From positions 1 through 5,410 of the forward strand of contig CAZNQW010000260.1 in NCBI GenBank assembly GCA_964575225.1: a DNA stretch of 5,410 nt. The letters run 5' to 3'. The translations under genes and the position numbers were made by a program. This DNA is from CAZNQW01 sp964575225 (GTDB taxonomy: Bacteria; Chloroflexota; Anaerolineae; JAAYZQ01). Below the pieces are notes generated by a model, which saw only the letters and a program-made list of their open reading frames with translations, did no database searches and was not told where the DNA came from. The first letter of the stretch is position 1. Every line of letters begins with the position of its first letter. This document shows, piece after piece, positions 1 to 5,410 of the stretch.

Positions 1-857
1 TATTTGAGCGCCCCGGCCGTCAGCCCCCGGATCAGATACTTTTGGAAAAAGATATAGACCAGGATGGGCGGCACCACGGCGATGACAATGCCTGCCGTCA
101 ACAGGCTAAAGTCCAGTTGGAACGTATTGGCCATGACCATCACGCCCAGCATCACGGTGCGCATGGCCTCTTTTTGGATCATGGTCAGGGCCACCAGGTA
201 TTCGTTCCAGAACCAGATGAACTCCAGAATGACCATGGTCACCAGGCCGGGCGCGGCCAAGGGGATGACGATGCGCCAATAGGATTGGAACCAGCCGCAG
301 CCGTCGATGCGCGCCGCCTCCTCGATCTCGACCGGGATCGACTTGTAGAAACCAGTCAGGGTGAACACCCCAAAGGGGACGGTAAAAGCCACGTACAGGG
401 CGATCATCCCCTGGTAACTGCTCATCAGGCCCAGGCTGTTCAGCAAGCGATAAAGGGGCACCAGAGCCACCTGCAAGGGCAGCATCACCCCGGCCAACAT
501 CAGAAAAAAGAGGGGTTGCTTGCCCGGAAAGCGCAACCGCGAAAAGGCATAGGCTGCCAGCGACGCGACCGTCACGCTCAACGCAACCGAGACCACCGAG
601 AGAATGATGCTGTTCTTGTAATAGGCGCCCAGGCTGGCCTGATTCCAGGCCCGCACATAGGCATCGAAGCGGAAAGCTTCGGGCCAGCTCAGCGGACTGG
701 CCGTGATCTCGGGCATGGTCTTGAAGGTGTTGACGATCAGCAAATAGAAGGGACTGAGCCAAGCCAGGCACAGCAGCGTGACGGCCAGCTCCAGGGCCAA
801 GCGGCCCGGACGAACCCGAGGCCAGGCGAACCGACGGGCAGGCGCCTTGGTGCTCAT
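1..857 (-). CDS. Carbohydrate ABC transporter permease, MalG-like, 3' end cut by window
   Basis: This is the second inner-membrane permease subunit of a CUT1-type sugar importer (binding-protein-dependent transport, BPD_transp_1 fold). It forms the translocation channel with the MalF-like subunit encoded just upstream. In the 285 visible residues there is an N-terminal hydrophobic segment (about 21-43), several further membrane segments, the conserved stretch AYAFSRLRFPGK (102-113), and the EAA loop EEAARIDGCGWFQSYWRIVIP (from E179) that docks on the ATPase. The visible end, RGLTAGALK, is the normal extreme C-terminus of MalG-type proteins, so probably only one or a few residues and the stop lie beyond base 1. 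The start ATG overlaps the stop of the preceding gene (ATGA), and AGGAGG lies 4 nt upstream, which indicates translational coupling. The family is certain; the substrate is unknown. Confidence 0.95.
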   Translation of the reverse strand, partial: MSTKAPARRFAWPRVRPGRLALELAVTLLCLAWLSPFYLLIVNTFKTMPEITASPLSWPEAFRFDAYVRAWNQASLGAYYKNSIILSVVSVALSVTVASLAAYAFSRLRFPGKQPLFFLMLAGVMLPLQVALVPLYRLLNSLGLMSSYQGMIALYVAFTVPFGVFTLTGFYKSIPVEIEEAARIDGCGWFQSYWRIVIPLAAPGLVTMVILEFIWFWNEYLVALTMIQKEAMRTVMLGVMVMANTFQLDFSLLTAGIVIAVVPPILVYIFFQKYLIRGLTAGALK

Positions 858-1753
858 TCTTCCTCCTCGCGGGTCATCCAGCGGATGTAGAGAATCGAAA
901 AGCCCAGGATCATGAGGAACAGCACGACGGCCATGGCCGCGCCATAGCCCATTTTGTAGTGGCGGAAGGTGTTGGCAAACATCCAGGTGGCGATCACTTC
1001 GGTGGCATGGTTGGGATTCCCCCGAGTGAGCACAAAGATCAGGTCGAACAGCTTGAGGGCGTCCATGGTCATCCACACCACGACGACGATGGTCGCCTGG
1101 CGCACCAACGGCACGGTGATCCGCCAAAAGCTCTGCCAGCCGGTGGCGCCATCCACCAGCGCCGCCTCGTACAGGTCCACCGGAATGGCCTGGATGGCCG
1201 CGTAAAAGATGACGATGGCAAAGCCGGTAAAACGCCAGATGCCGGGTACCATGGCCGCCGCCAGGGCCGTTGCGCGCTCGCCCAGCCAGTCGTGGATCCA
1301 GCTCTCCAGGCCCACCGCCTGCAACAGCATGCCCGGCGCGTCGATGCGCGGGTTGTACATCCAGGCCCAGATGGTGCCCACGGCCACCATCGACACCAGG
1401 TAGGGCAAAAAGATGGCCGAGCGATAGGCGCCGCCGCCGCGCAGGTTGGCAAAGAGGGCCGCGAATCCCAAGCCCAGCGCCGTGGGGACCACCGCCAGGA
1501 CGAGGGTCGCCACAATCGAGTTGCCCAGCGACTGGCCAAAGACCGGGTCGGCGGTGAACATGGTCACATAGTTGCCCAGTCCGATAAACGTCATCTCCTT
1601 GCCCAGCCCATTCCATTCGAAAAAGCCGATGTAGATGGACTGGATCACCGGCCAGACCACAAACACCAGGTAGATGGCCAGCGCCGGCAGGATAAACAGG
1701 TACGCCGCGCGCATCTCCTCCCGCCGCCGTCGCGGGATCTTGAAAGCAGACAT
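854..1753 (-). CDS. Carbohydrate ABC transporter permease, MalF/UgpA-like
   Basis: This is the first permease subunit of a CUT1-type sugar importer, 299 residues, the usual length for the family when the large periplasmic loop of E. coli MalF is absent. A basic, cytoplasmic N-terminus (KIPRRRREEMR) precedes the first membrane helix (about 17-37). Further hydrophobic segments lie near 76-104, 112-132, 163-190, 220-243 and 269-291, giving six helices. The EAA loop is DLYEAALVDGATGWQSFWRI (from D193), followed by TVPL; it contacts the ATPase. The ATG has GGAG (1760-1763) 6 nt upstream. It follows the binding-protein gene after a 64-nt gap and overlaps the next permease by 4 nt. The substrate cannot be assigned; arrangement and family support di- or oligosaccharide or amino-sugar import. 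Confidence 0.96.
   Translation of the reverse strand: MSAFKIPRRRREEMRAAYLFILPALAIYLVFVVWPVIQSIYIGFFEWNGLGKEMTFIGLGNYVTMFTADPVFGQSLGNSIVATLVLAVVPTALGLGFAALFANLRGGGAYRSAIFLPYLVSMVAVGTIWAWMYNPRIDAPGMLLQAVGLESWIHDWLGERATALAAAMVPGIWRFTGFAIVIFYAAIQAIPVDLYEAALVDGATGWQSFWRITVPLVRQATIVVVVWMTMDALKLFDLIFVLTRGNPNHATEVIATWMFANTFRHYKMGYGAAMAVVLFLMILGFSILYIRWMTREEEE
862..867 (-). promoter_or_regulatory. Ribosome binding site of the MalG-like gene, inside the MalF-like 3' end
   Basis: AGGAGG on the minus strand sits 4 nt before the ATG at 855-857. It is embedded in the codons for the Glu-rich tail (EEEE) of the upstream permease. Together with the ATGA stop/start overlap it fixes the start of the downstream permease and suggests coupled translation, giving roughly equal amounts of the two subunits. 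Confidence 0.8.
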
Positions 1754-1777
1754 GGCCCACTCCGTTCCAGCCGGGGA

Positions 1778-1800
1778 CGGCGCCCGAGCGTGCGGCGCCG
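1778..1800 (-). promoter_or_regulatory. Intergenic GC-rich stem-loop after the binding-protein gene
   Basis: CGGCGCC (1778-1784) and GGCGCCG (1794-1800) form a perfect 7-bp GC-only stem around a 9-nt loop, in the 64-nt gap between the binding-protein stop and the permease start. No T-run follows on the minus strand, so it is not a canonical intrinsic terminator. In many sugar ABC operons a stem-loop at this position stabilises the upstream mRNA or reduces read-through, giving more binding protein than permease. That role here is inference; in GC-rich DNA such a stem could also occur by chance. Confidence 0.45.
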
Positions 1801-1817
1801 CCCCCAGCCGAGTGCGT

Positions 1818-3143
1818 CTATGCTTCGCCCTGGGGCACGCCCACCCAGGGTACTGTTTCTGCCACCTTTTGCGCCGCGTCCATGGCTGCCTGCACCGTCA
1901 GTTCGCCGTTCAGGATGGCGGCCATGTTGGAATAGAGCGCGGTCGTTGTTTCAGGATGGAACTCGAGCCCCAGATGGGCAAAGGAATCGTATTTCTCCAC
2001 CACCGACATGATGCCTTTGGTGAGTTCAGGGAGCGATGCTTCGGCGCCCTTGGTCACCGGGCCAAAGCTGGTTTCCGCCCACTTTTTCTGCACGTCCAGG
2101 CTGATCATGTAATCCAGCCACTTGGCGCCTTCGTCTTTGGCCGGGTTGCGCTCGCTGATGCACTGCACCCCTTCCACATACACATCGTTGGCCAGATCGA
2201 CCGAGGAGTGAACCTGGGGGTACATGAAAAAGCCCAGTTCAAAGGGTTTGTCGCCCCACAACTGCGGCAAGAGCTGGGGCGGCACAAAGCTATGGAACAG
2301 GCTCATGCCCACCGTTCCCGAGGCCATCAGTCCTAGCCAGCCAAAGATGTCGAGGCCGTTGATGCCCTCGTTCATGCGGCCCTTGGGATTGAAAAAGATG
2401 TCGGACATGATCCGCTCGAGCCCGGCGACGACGCCCTTGTCGTTGAGGGGGATCTCGCCCCGCACCACCTTCTTGCGGTAGTCGTTGCCGTTCTCGCGCA
2501 CCACGGCATAATCCCACCACCACTGGCACCAACTGCCCTCTTTGTTGCCCAGGCACAGTGGCAAAAAGCCGCCGGCTTGAAGCGTGTCGCAGTAGCCCAG
2601 GAATTCGTCCCAGGTGACGACCTCGGGCGGCTCGATGCCCACCTGGGTGAGGATGTCCTTGTTGTAGTAGATGCCTGCCGTGCACACCTCGGTGGGCACC
2701 GAATAGTACTTGCCGCCGATGGTGATGGCCCGGGCCGCCAGGTCGACCAACTGGTCTTTCCACTTGTACTGCTCATAGTACTTGCTGACGTCGGCCACCA
2801 GCCCTTCATCGACCAGGAACTTGAGCCAGTTACCGCCATAGCCGTAGAACAGGTCGGGGGGATCGTCCGAGGCCATCGACACGGTGATGGTCGATTTATA
2901 GTCCTCGTCGCCGAAAAAGTTCTTGGCCAGGGTAATGTTGGGATACTTGACCTGAAAATCATCCACAAAGCCCTCGAACACGGTTTTGGGCGGCTCCCAG
3001 AAATAGCGATACCAGAGGCTAAAGTCCACAGACTGCGGCGCCGGCGTCGGGCCGCAGCCAGCTAACAGCGACGGCACACTCAACCCTGCCATGGCCGCCG
3101 CACTCATCTTTAGAAAGTCACGCCGAGATACCGACTCGATCAT
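1818..3143 (-). CDS. Extracellular sugar-binding lipoprotein of an ABC importer, Tat-exported
   Basis: This solute-binding protein (family 1, UgpB/MalE-like; 441 residues) captures the sugar and delivers it to the two permeases encoded downstream. The N-terminus has a full twin-arginine motif SRRDFLK (6-12), a hydrophobic stretch, and a lipobox LAGC with Cys30, followed by a Pro-rich linker (GPTPAPQ). It is therefore predicted to be exported folded by Tat and anchored as a lipoprotein. Family-typical stretches include AGIYYNKDILTQVGI (from A156), an aromatic cluster WCQWWWD (205-211) likely near the ligand pocket, and a C-terminal NGELTVQAAMDAAQKV (412-427). The start at 3143 is preferred over an in-frame ATG nine codons upstream because AAGGAGG lies 5 nt before it and because the longer form would place charged residues before the Tat motif and read through the ribosome site. 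It ends in TAG. Ligand specificity is not readable. Confidence 0.95.
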   Translation of the reverse strand: MIESVSRRDFLKMSAAAMAGLSVPSLLAGCGPTPAPQSVDFSLWYRYFWEPPKTVFEGFVDDFQVKYPNITLAKNFFGDEDYKSTITVSMASDDPPDLFYGYGGNWLKFLVDEGLVADVSKYYEQYKWKDQLVDLAARAITIGGKYYSVPTEVCTAGIYYNKDILTQVGIEPPEVVTWDEFLGYCDTLQAGGFLPLCLGNKEGSWCQWWWDYAVVRENGNDYRKKVVRGEIPLNDKGVVAGLERIMSDIFFNPKGRMNEGINGLDIFGWLGLMASGTVGMSLFHSFVPPQLLPQLWGDKPFELGFFMYPQVHSSVDLANDVYVEGVQCISERNPAKDEGAKWLDYMISLDVQKKWAETSFGPVTKGAEASLPELTKGIMSVVEKYDSFAHLGLEFHPETTTALYSNMAAILNGELTVQAAMDAAQKVAETVPWVGVPQGEA

Positions 3144-3278
3144 ATTCTCCTCCTTGTGCTTGCCACACAAAAATACACGCGCTTACGGGTCGAACGAACC
3201 AAGGCTTGAGGCCTCACCCCCTTTCTGAATGCAAGTTCAACACCATCGGCCAGCGCCCTTCCCCCGATTGCCTCCGGC
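3144..3278 (-). other. 135-nt gap between deacetylase and binding-protein genes
   Basis: This is the longest gap inside the cluster. Apart from the ribosome site and hairpin near its end, nothing convincing is visible. There is no good terminator (no stem followed by a T-run) and no copy of the CG-centred operator found upstream of the regulator. TATTTT preceded by TTCGTT at 17 nt is too weak to call a promoter. A separate start of transcription for the transporter genes therefore cannot be shown or excluded. Confidence 0.4.
3147..3170 (-). promoter_or_regulatory. Strong ribosome binding site of the binding-protein gene with an overlapping weak hairpin
   Basis: AAGGAGGAG (3147-3155) is a near-perfect Shine-Dalgarno sequence and decides the start at 3143. 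Directly upstream, TTGTG (3166-3170 on the minus strand) can pair with CACAA (3154-3158), with one more G-U pair inside and weaker U-G/U-A pairs outside, so part of the Shine-Dalgarno sequence could be masked. The ribosome site is well supported; the hairpin is weak and speculative. Confidence 0.7.
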
Positions 3279-4187
3279 TCAGTTGTGGGCCAGGTCGCGC
3301 AACAGGCGATAACCGATGACCTGAATGCCCGAGTTCCGTACATGGTCGCGCAGTTCGGCGCTGACAAAGGCCTGATAGTCGGCCACCCGGCTGGGCCAAT
3401 CGGCGGTAATGGCCCGCAGCTCGGGGGTATCCGCCGCCGGATGAATGACCAGATGGTTCAGCCCCGGCGGCAGCGAATCGAGGACCTGCTTGGCCAGGGC
3501 GATCCGCTCGTGGGGTCGATCCAGCGGGAGCATGGCCGCATAATCCACCATCGGCAATTCCATCTCCTCCAGCCGCTCCACCTGCGCCGCCGCCTGCTCG
3601 GCCGTCTCCGGGCTCACGGGCAGTCCCAGGGCCCCGGTCAGTCGCAGCCACCCGGCCGCGTCGGCGCGCAAGAGCATGATCGGCAGACGATGCGCCAGCG
3701 CCAGGTCGGCGTAGGCCACCACAAATTCGGGGTGGAGCACCGAGAGTTGGTGGGTATCGAGATGGGTAACGTCGATGCCGGCCTGCAAAGCGCGGTCCAG
3801 TTGGGCTTCCAGCTCCTGCCGCACCGCCTCGCCGCGAGCCTGCTGCACCTCCAGCGGGCCCGCAGGCAGGTATCCGGCCTGGTCGATCAGGCCCGAGGCC
3901 GGATCGCGAGTGGACAGGGGCCCCCAGCGATAGGCGGTGTACTCGTTGGTCAGAGTGAGATGGACCCCCATGTCGGCGGCAGGGCGCCGGCGGCAAAGGG
4001 CCGCCGTCAACGGGAACCAGGGGCAAGGGACCATGGTCGACGCTGAGGAGATCAGCCCCACATCCAGAAGGTCCTCGTAGGCCGACAGGGTGGCCTGGCA
4101 CATGCCCACATCGTCGGCGTGCAAAAGGACCACCCGATCGGATGGGCTCAAGCCCAATCGCTTCAGGACAGGGTTCGGGTTGGTCAT
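3279..4187 (-). CDS. YdjC/ChbG-family carbohydrate deacetylase
   Basis: This protein belongs to the YdjC family (ChbG and HpnK group), cytoplasmic metal-dependent enzymes that remove the acetyl group from N-acetylated sugars such as chitooligosaccharides. It has 302 residues and no signal peptide. Landmarks match E. coli ChbG in order: LLHADDVGM (from L21; D25 and D26 correspond to NADDFG), MGVHLTLT (from M73; H76), THLDTHQ (141-147; D144, H146 corresponding to HLDSHHHVH), LVIHPA (from L246; H249 corresponding to VMCHPA), and a C-terminal IQVIGYRLL. The three expected metal ligands, Asp, His and His, are present, but the histidine-rich run after D-[ST]-H is replaced by QLSVLH. ATG at 4187 is preferred to an in-frame GTG at 4196 because GGAGG lies 9 nt before the ATG but abuts the GTG. 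It lies 39 nt after the regulator and 135 nt before the binding protein, which suggests that it acts on the imported sugar. The exact substrate is unknown. Confidence 0.9.
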   Translation of the reverse strand: MTNPNPVLKRLGLSPSDRVVLLHADDVGMCQATLSAYEDLLDVGLISSASTMVPCPWFPLTAALCRRRPAADMGVHLTLTNEYTAYRWGPLSTRDPASGLIDQAGYLPAGPLEVQQARGEAVRQELEAQLDRALQAGIDVTHLDTHQLSVLHPEFVVAYADLALAHRLPIMLLRADAAGWLRLTGALGLPVSPETAEQAAAQVERLEEMELPMVDYAAMLPLDRPHERIALAKQVLDSLPPGLNHLVIHPAADTPELRAITADWPSRVADYQAFVSAELRDHVRNSGIQVIGYRLLRDLAHN

Positions 4188-4226
4188 CGATCCCACCCTC
4201 CCGTGTATTGCGCCCGATTTGCCGGT

Positions 4227-5258
4227 CTATTTGGGCGCCGTCGCCGAGCCTCGATCGACAAAGGTGGTATCCAACACCACAGGCGCCGGGGGCTGCCCCC
4301 CGGCCATCAGTTCCAGCAGCATTTGCGCTGCCCGCTGCCCCAGAGCATGGGTGTTTTGCCGGATGGTACTGAGAGGAGGCTCTATGTAGCGAGCCAGGGG
4401 TACATCATCAAAACCGATCAGCGACAGATCGTCGGGCACGGTCAAGCCCAGTTGCCGCGCGCCGCGGAGCGCGCCCACCGCCGTAAGGTCGTTGAAGCAG
4501 AGCACGGCCGTCGGCGGGTCGGGCAGAGATCTGAGGGCCAGCAAACCCTCTCGCCCGCCCTCTTCGTGCGCGTCACCGACAAAGATCAGGTCGGGATCGA
4601 CGCCCAGCCCGGCGCTCTCCAGGGCGCGCCGATACCCCTGTAAACGATCCCAACCGGGCAGGGCCCAGGTCGGCACGCCGATGTGGCCGATGCGGCGATG
4701 GCCCAGGCCGATCAGCCATTCGGTGGCCGTCTGCACGCCCTGTTGCTCGTCGGTGCTTACCACAAAAGGGTGCGACGTGGCCCTCAGCGGGCTGATGAGC
4801 ACCGTGGGCACGGAGAACCGTTGATGTAACAGGGCGTGATCCTCGCCCATCACCGAGCTGATGACCAAGACGCCATCCACCTGGCGGTTGCGAAAGGTGT
4901 CGAGCACGTGGCGCTCTTGCTCGGCGTCGGCATAGTGGAGGCTCAGGAATACCCCATACCCGGCGCGACGCAGCTCTTCCTCGATGGCCGGCACGATCTG
5001 CACCACCCACATATCGGCAATGGTGCGAACCGCCAGGCCGATGGTGTGGGAGCGTTGGGTCACCAGGCTGCGGGCGATGCTGCTGGGCGTATAGCCCAGT
5101 TCCTCGGCGATGGCCAAGATGCAGGCCTTGGTCTCAGGGTGAATGTCGGCTTTGTCATTGAGGGCGCGGGAGACGGTTGTCAGTGATACGCCGGCGCGGC
5201 GGGCGATGCTCTTGATCGTCGCCCGTCGAGAGGGTGGACGCCTGGTGGTTTCGTCCAT
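4227..5258 (-). CDS. LacI-family transcriptional regulator
   Basis: This is a LacI/GalR-type repressor, 343 residues, the usual family length. The N-terminal helix-turn-helix spans about 14-34 (TIKSIARRAGVS then LTTVSRALN). The hinge helix follows (PSSIARSLVTQRS, 58-70) with Leu65 at the position that inserts into the centre of the operator in LacI and PurR. A periplasmic-binding-protein-like sensor domain fills the rest: IGLAVRTI (from I73), VDGVLVISS (127-135), WDRLQGYRRAL (203-213), CFNDLTAVGALRGARQLGL (254-272) and IGFDDV (281-286). The start at 5258 has GAGG 9 nt upstream. An in-frame upstream ATG at 5372 would add 38 residues encoded across the promoter and operators, and is rejected. 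Autoregulation is likely because CG-centred palindromes overlap its own promoter. The inducer is not readable; the neighbours suggest an amino sugar or oligosaccharide. Confidence 0.96.
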   Translation of the reverse strand: MDETTRRPPSRRATIKSIARRAGVSLTTVSRALNDKADIHPETKACILAIAEELGYTPSSIARSLVTQRSHTIGLAVRTIADMWVVQIVPAIEEELRRAGYGVFLSLHYADAEQERHVLDTFRNRQVDGVLVISSVMGEDHALLHQRFSVPTVLISPLRATSHPFVVSTDEQQGVQTATEWLIGLGHRRIGHIGVPTWALPGWDRLQGYRRALESAGLGVDPDLIFVGDAHEEGGREGLLALRSLPDPPTAVLCFNDLTAVGALRGARQLGLTVPDDLSLIGFDDVPLARYIEPPLSTIRQNTHALGQRAAQMLLELMAGGQPPAPVVLDTTFVDRGSATAPK

Positions 5259-5285
5259 GGTCACCGACCTCGTGATGGCGGAATT

Positions 5286-5323
5286 CGGAACCGTTGCCGG
5301 AAACGCTTCCGGTAACGTTACCG
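5286..5323. promoter_or_regulatory. Array of three overlapping LacI-type operators at 12-bp period
   Basis: Three 14-mers with a central CG lie in tandem, each sharing two bases with the next: CGGAACCGTTGCCG (5286-5299), CGGAAACGCTTCCG (5298-5311) and CGGTAACGTTACCG (5310-5323). The third is a perfect palindrome, the second has one mismatched pair, and the first has two. Their centres are exactly 12 bp apart. CG-centred palindromes with A/T-rich inner half-sites are characteristic of LacI-family operators, and the gene just downstream encodes such a protein. The perfect copy covers about -4 to +10 of the predicted promoter, so binding should block transcription. The pattern is seen directly; binding by this regulator is inferred. 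Confidence 0.85.
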
Positions 5324-5325
5324 AT

Positions 5326-5354
5326 AGTATATCACCGTCCGGCGCCCCTGTCAA
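5326..5354 (-). promoter_or_regulatory. Sigma-70-type promoter of the regulator gene and probably the whole operon
   Basis: On the minus strand, TTGACA (-35, 5349-5354) is followed after 17 nt by TATACT (-10, 5326-5331). That is a perfect -35, a five-of-six -10 and the ideal spacing. The predicted start is an A at about 5319, giving a leader of about 60 nt to the ATG at 5258. The start site lies inside the perfect operator. The leader also contains CCGGAA and TTCCGG separated by 4 nt (5297-5312), which would form a 6-bp hairpin near the 5' end of the mRNA. Confidence 0.88.
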
Positions 5355-5363
5355 GACCCCGAT

Positions 5364-5405
5364 TTGACTCATTAAGAATCTTACCGAAAGGTATTCGTTG
5401 ACTCA
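5364..5405. repeat. Upstream TTGACTCA direct repeats flanking an inverted repeat
   Basis: TTGACTCA occurs at 5364-5371 and again at 5398-5405, 34 bp apart, beginning 10 bp upstream of the -35 box. Between them, TACC (5382-5385) and GGTA (5390-5393) form a short inverted repeat around GAAA, which can be extended by GAAT/ATTC with a bulge. These could be sites for a second regulator, or TTGACT could be the -35 box of a divergent promoter whose -10 lies beyond the window. The repeats are visible; their role is unknown. Confidence 0.4.
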
Positions 5406-5410
5406 CGAGT

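Noticed and set aside
42..890. Plus-strand open frame of about 280 codons opposite the MalG-like gene
   Set aside because: It is a mirror frame of a conserved permease; its composition (many His, Asp, Gln) is typical of antisense translation.
1778..1800. Stem-loop as an intrinsic terminator
   Set aside because: No T-rich tract follows on the minus strand, and co-oriented permease genes continue directly.
959..2011. Long plus-strand open frame of about 350 codons across the MalF-like gene and into the binding-protein gene
   Set aside because: It lies antisense to two well-supported genes and their gap, has a His/Arg/Gln/Gly-rich composition with no recognisable domain, and is expected in GC-rich coding DNA.
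3144..3170. Nine-codon upstream extension of the binding protein (ATG at 3170)
   Set aside because: It would translate through the strong AAGGAGGAG ribosome site and put a charged extension ahead of the Tat motif.
3165..3200. Possible internal promoter before the binding-protein gene (TTCGTT, 17 nt, TATTTT)
   Set aside because: Only two of six -35 bases and four of six -10 bases match consensus, and no operator is nearby, so it is not distinguishable from background.
3285..4046. Plus-strand open frame opposite the deacetylase gene
   Set aside because: The minus-strand frame carries all YdjC-family motifs in order; the plus frame carries none.
5259..5372. 38-residue N-terminal extension of the LacI-family regulator
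   Set aside because: The extension would be encoded across the promoter and the operator array; family members begin shortly before the helix-turn-helix, and GAGG is correctly placed before the ATG at 5258.
1..5410. Mobile element, CRISPR array, tRNA/rRNA or phage-defence module
   Set aside because: No transposase, repeat-spacer pattern, terminal inverted repeats, RNA gene signature or defence-type protein was seen; all five genes belong to known sugar-uptake and regulation families.

Overview
This window is one co-oriented gene cluster, entirely on the minus strand. It reads from right to left as LacI-family regulator, then YdjC/ChbG-type carbohydrate deacetylase, then sugar-binding lipoprotein, then two ABC permeases (MalF-like and MalG-like). 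The left edge cuts the MalG-like gene just before its stop codon. The right edge lies in the upstream control region. The DNA is GC-rich with dense coding. The Tat-exported lipoprotein binding protein, the regulator/deacetylase/importer arrangement and the overall protein character suggest an environmental bacterium, plausibly Chloroflexota (Anaerolineae-like). That taxonomic guess is inference from general resemblance, not from a marker gene.

Control region (5259-5410). A near-consensus sigma-70 promoter (TTGACA, 17-nt spacer, TATACT on the minus strand) drives the regulator. Three CG-centred 14-bp palindromes overlap the predicted start site and the 5' leader at an exact 12-bp period. They look like a compact array of operators for the LacI-family protein encoded immediately downstream, which implies autoregulation. 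Further upstream are two copies of TTGACTCA and a small inverted repeat of unknown role.

Genes (1-5258). The gaps are short: 39 nt regulator-deacetylase, 135 nt deacetylase-binding protein, 64 nt binding protein-permease, and a 4-nt ATGA overlap between the permeases. No terminator was found between genes, so a single transcript from the operator-controlled promoter is the simplest reading. The 64-nt gap after the binding-protein gene carries a GC-rich stem-loop that could set the excess of binding protein over permeases.

Working model (inference). The lipoprotein captures a sugar or oligosaccharide outside the cell, the two permeases import it with an ATPase encoded elsewhere, the deacetylase removes an acetyl group from an N-acetylated sugar, and the regulator senses the imported compound or a product. 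The substrate cannot be read from the sequence. No ATPase, glycoside hydrolase or sugar kinase lies in the window. All five genes belong to known families. The most distinctive element is the triple, 12-bp-phased operator array.
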